The notes under the pieces are model-generated. The model was not told the origin of the DNA. It ran no database searches and saw nothing but the letters and a program-made list of their open reading frames with translations. Shown here piece by piece: positions 62,433 to 64,000 of a stretch of DNA of 64,000 nt (positions are counted from its first letter, which is position 1; every line of letters begins with the position of its first letter). The translations under genes and the position numbers were made by a program. The DNA is from Thiobacillus denitrificans ATCC 25259 (GTDB lineage: Bacteria > Pseudomonadota > Gammaproteobacteria > Burkholderiales > Thiobacillaceae): assembly GCF_000012745.1 (NCBI RefSeq), contig NC_007404.1, positions 1,674,001 to 1,738,000 on the forward strand. The letters run 5' to 3'.

Positions 62433-63194
62433 TCAGGGGGTCAACTGCCCGTAGGCCGCAACCGCCAGACGCTGCATGGTCTGACGGCCGATCTGGCCTG
62501 ACAGCGCATAACCGAACTCGCCGTCGATCCAGTAGAACACGTCGACGCCTTTTTCGACGGCATGACGGAAGGCCGTAGGCCCGGGGGCGTCAGCGGCCGC
62601 GCGGCGCACATACAGGGTCACCCGGCGTCCCAGACCGTCCTCGTACATGAACTGCGCGACGGGCCCGGTGTCGCCCGAGAGCAGCCGTCCGCCGAGCAGA
62701 CTGAAACCTTGCGCGCTGAAGTCCGGCGCCTGCAGGGGCGTTCCGACCCGCTTGGATAGCCACGCGACCAGATGCGCGCCCTGCGCAGCGTCGACTTCCA
62801 CCGGATGGCGCGTTTCCGGGCTGAACACGGCGTGGGCGATGGCCGCGTCGCGGGCCAGATACGCCGGCGCCCGGGTCGGCTGGCCTTGGCCGGCCACACC
62901 GAATGCGTAGCCGACGAGGCCGGCTGCGAGCAGGGCCAGCGACGCGGCCACGGCGCGGGCAGGCGCAGCGAACGCCGGCCGCCGCGTGGCACGCACCAGG
63001 TTCAGCGGCAGGGGCTCGTTGAGCACGGAGTCGAATGCGTCGTGCATCATCCTGCTCTGCGCGGTCCATGCCGCGACCCGCGCCGCGTCGGCCGGATGCG
63101 CGGCAAGCCACGCCTCGACCTCGAGACGGCGCGCCTCGTCCAGCGCGCCGTCCACATAGGCATGAAGTTCGTCTTCACGCACGTTTTCGTTCAT
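62433..63194 (-). CDS. Membrane anti-sigma factor
   Basis: The protein has 253 residues. An N-terminal zinc-finger-like/anti-sigma region (LHAYVDGALDEARRLEVEAWLAAHP), with no HxxxCxxC motif visible, is followed by one membrane helix (about 83-103, AVAASLALLAAGLVGYAFGV) and a periplasmic C-terminal domain (about 110-250). This layout is typical of transmembrane regulators of ECF sigma factors. Its ATG overlaps the sigma factor stop (ATGA), so the pair is translationally coupled. The signal it senses is unknown. Confidence 0.9.
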   Translation of the reverse strand: MNENVREDELHAYVDGALDEARRLEVEAWLAAHPADAARVAAWTAQSRMMHDAFDSVLNEPLPLNLVRATRRPAFAAPARAVAASLALLAAGLVGYAFGVAGQGQPTRAPAYLARDAAIAHAVFSPETRHPVEVDAAQGAHLVAWLSKRVGTPLQAPDFSAQGFSLLGGRLLSGDTGPVAQFMYEDGLGRRVTLYVRRAAADAPGPTAFRHAVEKGVDVFYWIDGEFGYALSGQIGRQTMQRLAVAAYGQLTP

Positions 63195-63688
63195 TTCACG
63201 GCTTTCAGATTGACGACGGGTTCGCCCGTGAGCATCCGGCGCATGCGTTCGCGCGCCCGCGCCAGACGTGACATCACGGTACCGGTCGGCACCCCGATCA
63301 CCCGGGCGGCTTCAGCGTAGCTGAACTGTTCGAGTCCGACGAGAAGCAGGACCGCACGCTGTTCTTCGGGAAGCTTCGCCAGCGCATCTCGGATGTCGCG
63401 CGCGGTCAGCGCCTCCATCTGCCCGCCGCTGACCGGCTTGTCCGGCAGATCCTCGATCGCCGGGCCCGGTGGCCGAAGGCTGCGCGCCTGGTTTACGTAA
63501 AGATTGTGCATCACGGTAAACAACCACGCGCGCAGGTCGGTGCCGGGCTTCCACAGATCGAGCTTGACCAGCGCACGTTCCATCGTGTCCTGCACGAGGT
63601 CGTCGGCGCGACTGGCGTCGCCCGTCAACGCCCGCGCGTACCGGCGGAGACGGGGCAAGTGCTCGATCAGGTCGGAACGGGCACGCAC
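63191..63688 (-). CDS. ECF-type RNA polymerase sigma factor
   Basis: The protein has 165 residues and starts at GTG 63688, directly after the upstream stop. Region 2 (YARALTGDASRADDLVQDTMERAL, LRAWLFTVMHNLYVNQAR) and region 4 (LPEEQRAVLLLVGLEQFSYAEAARVIGVPTGTVMSRLARARERM) are complete, with no region 3, as expected of an ECF sigma factor. It is cotranscribed with its membrane anti-sigma factor. Target promoters are not evident. Confidence 0.95.
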   Translation of the reverse strand: MRARSDLIEHLPRLRRYARALTGDASRADDLVQDTMERALVKLDLWKPGTDLRAWLFTVMHNLYVNQARSLRPPGPAIEDLPDKPVSGGQMEALTARDIRDALAKLPEEQRAVLLLVGLEQFSYAEAARVIGVPTGTVMSRLARARERMRRMLTGEPVVNLKAVK

Positions 63689-64000
63689 TCAGGGTTTGAC
63701 GGCATGCCAGACGTTGTTGACCCCGTCGCCGGTCGTGTCGCCCGGCTTGACGTCCTTGCTCCACAGGTAAAGCGGCTTGCCCTTATAGGCCCACTGCTTC
63801 GAGCCGTCGTCGCGGCTGATGATCGCGTAGTCGCCACTTGCGCGATCGGACGCGCCGGCCGCCAGCGGGGGCCATTTTTCAGCACAGCCGCCGTTGCACA
63901 TGCTCTTGCCCGAGCCGGCCGTGTCCTTGTCGAATGCATACAGCGTCATGCCGGCCGGGTCGGTGAGGACGCCGCTCTGGCTCTTGACGGGCGGCGCAGC
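63689..64000 (-). CDS. Secreted-repeat (YxFxxD-type) protein, C-terminal part (truncated by window edge)
   Basis: 103 residues are visible; the frame is open to the window edge, so the N-terminus is missing. The sequence shows the COG4315-type repeat: TLYAFDKDTAGSGKSMCNGGC, EKWPPL, SRDDGSKQWAYKGKPLYLWSKD. Such proteins are usually lipoproteins or periplasmic and of unknown function. The stop is immediately followed by the GTG of the ECF sigma factor, so the three genes probably form one operon and the protein may belong to the regulated response. Confidence 0.85.
   Translation of the reverse strand, partial: AAPPVKSQSGVLTDPAGMTLYAFDKDTAGSGKSMCNGGCAEKWPPLAAGASDRASGDYAIISRDDGSKQWAYKGKPLYLWSKDVKPGDTTGDGVNNVWHAVKP

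Overview
The window (64 kb, GC-rich, tightly packed) looks like chromosome of a motile, sulfur-oxidising betaproteobacterium. The combination of QmoA/QmoB-like and HdrC/HdrB-like proteins, a SoxB-like periplasmic protein, an exported rhodanese and a complete flagellar/chemotaxis block fits the Thiobacillaceae (Thiobacillus-like) best. That assignment is inferred from gene content only. No rRNA, tRNA, IS element, prophage or CRISPR array was seen.

Region 1 (1-10.4 kb, + strand): the end of a LuxR-type response regulator, a GGDEF diguanylate cyclase, flagellin fliC with a FliA (sigma-28) promoter and a strong terminator, then flaG-fliD-fliS-fliT, a FliK-like gene, a small FlhB-like gene, the PilZ brake ycgR and cheV. 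Region 2 (10.5-21.8 kb): fliE on the minus strand facing away from a single long + operon, fliFGHIJK-fliLMNOPQR, which encodes the MS ring, switch, export ATPase and export gate.

Region 3 (21.8-39 kb, minus strand, listed in transcription order): a CheZ-like protein, cheY2, cheA, cheW, four chemoreceptors with a SoxB-like metallophosphoesterase gene between them, then cheR-cheD-cheB-cheY-cheZ. Two of the receptors share an 885-bp stretch that is identical base for base. Region 4 (38.9-50.6 kb): flgL-flgK, flgJIHGFEDCB (minus strand), and divergent flgA-flgM-flgN. Five FliA-type promoter matches with 11-bp spacing (fliC, flgK, cheY, two receptors) and the anti-sigma factor FlgM point to a classical late flagellar regulon. 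flhA, flhB, flhF, fliA and the master regulators are not in the window.

Region 5 (50.6-64 kb): mnmC (tRNA modification), a BON-domain lipoprotein, a flavin reductase-like protein, a small acidic protein, and the minus-strand operon qmoA-qmoB-hdrC-hdrB closed by a terminator. Divergent from it are a small exported protein and an exported rhodanese. The end holds a YfcE-like phosphoesterase and inorganic pyrophosphatase separated by unusual G-rich heptad arrays, an ECF sigma/anti-sigma pair, and the end of a secreted-repeat protein.

The most notable observations are the converted receptor modules, a SoxB-like protein with two replaced metal ligands, a second candidate CheY phosphatase whose C-terminal tail resembles that of CheD, the QmoAB-HdrCB arrangement without a QmoC, and the G-quadruplex-prone heptad arrays.
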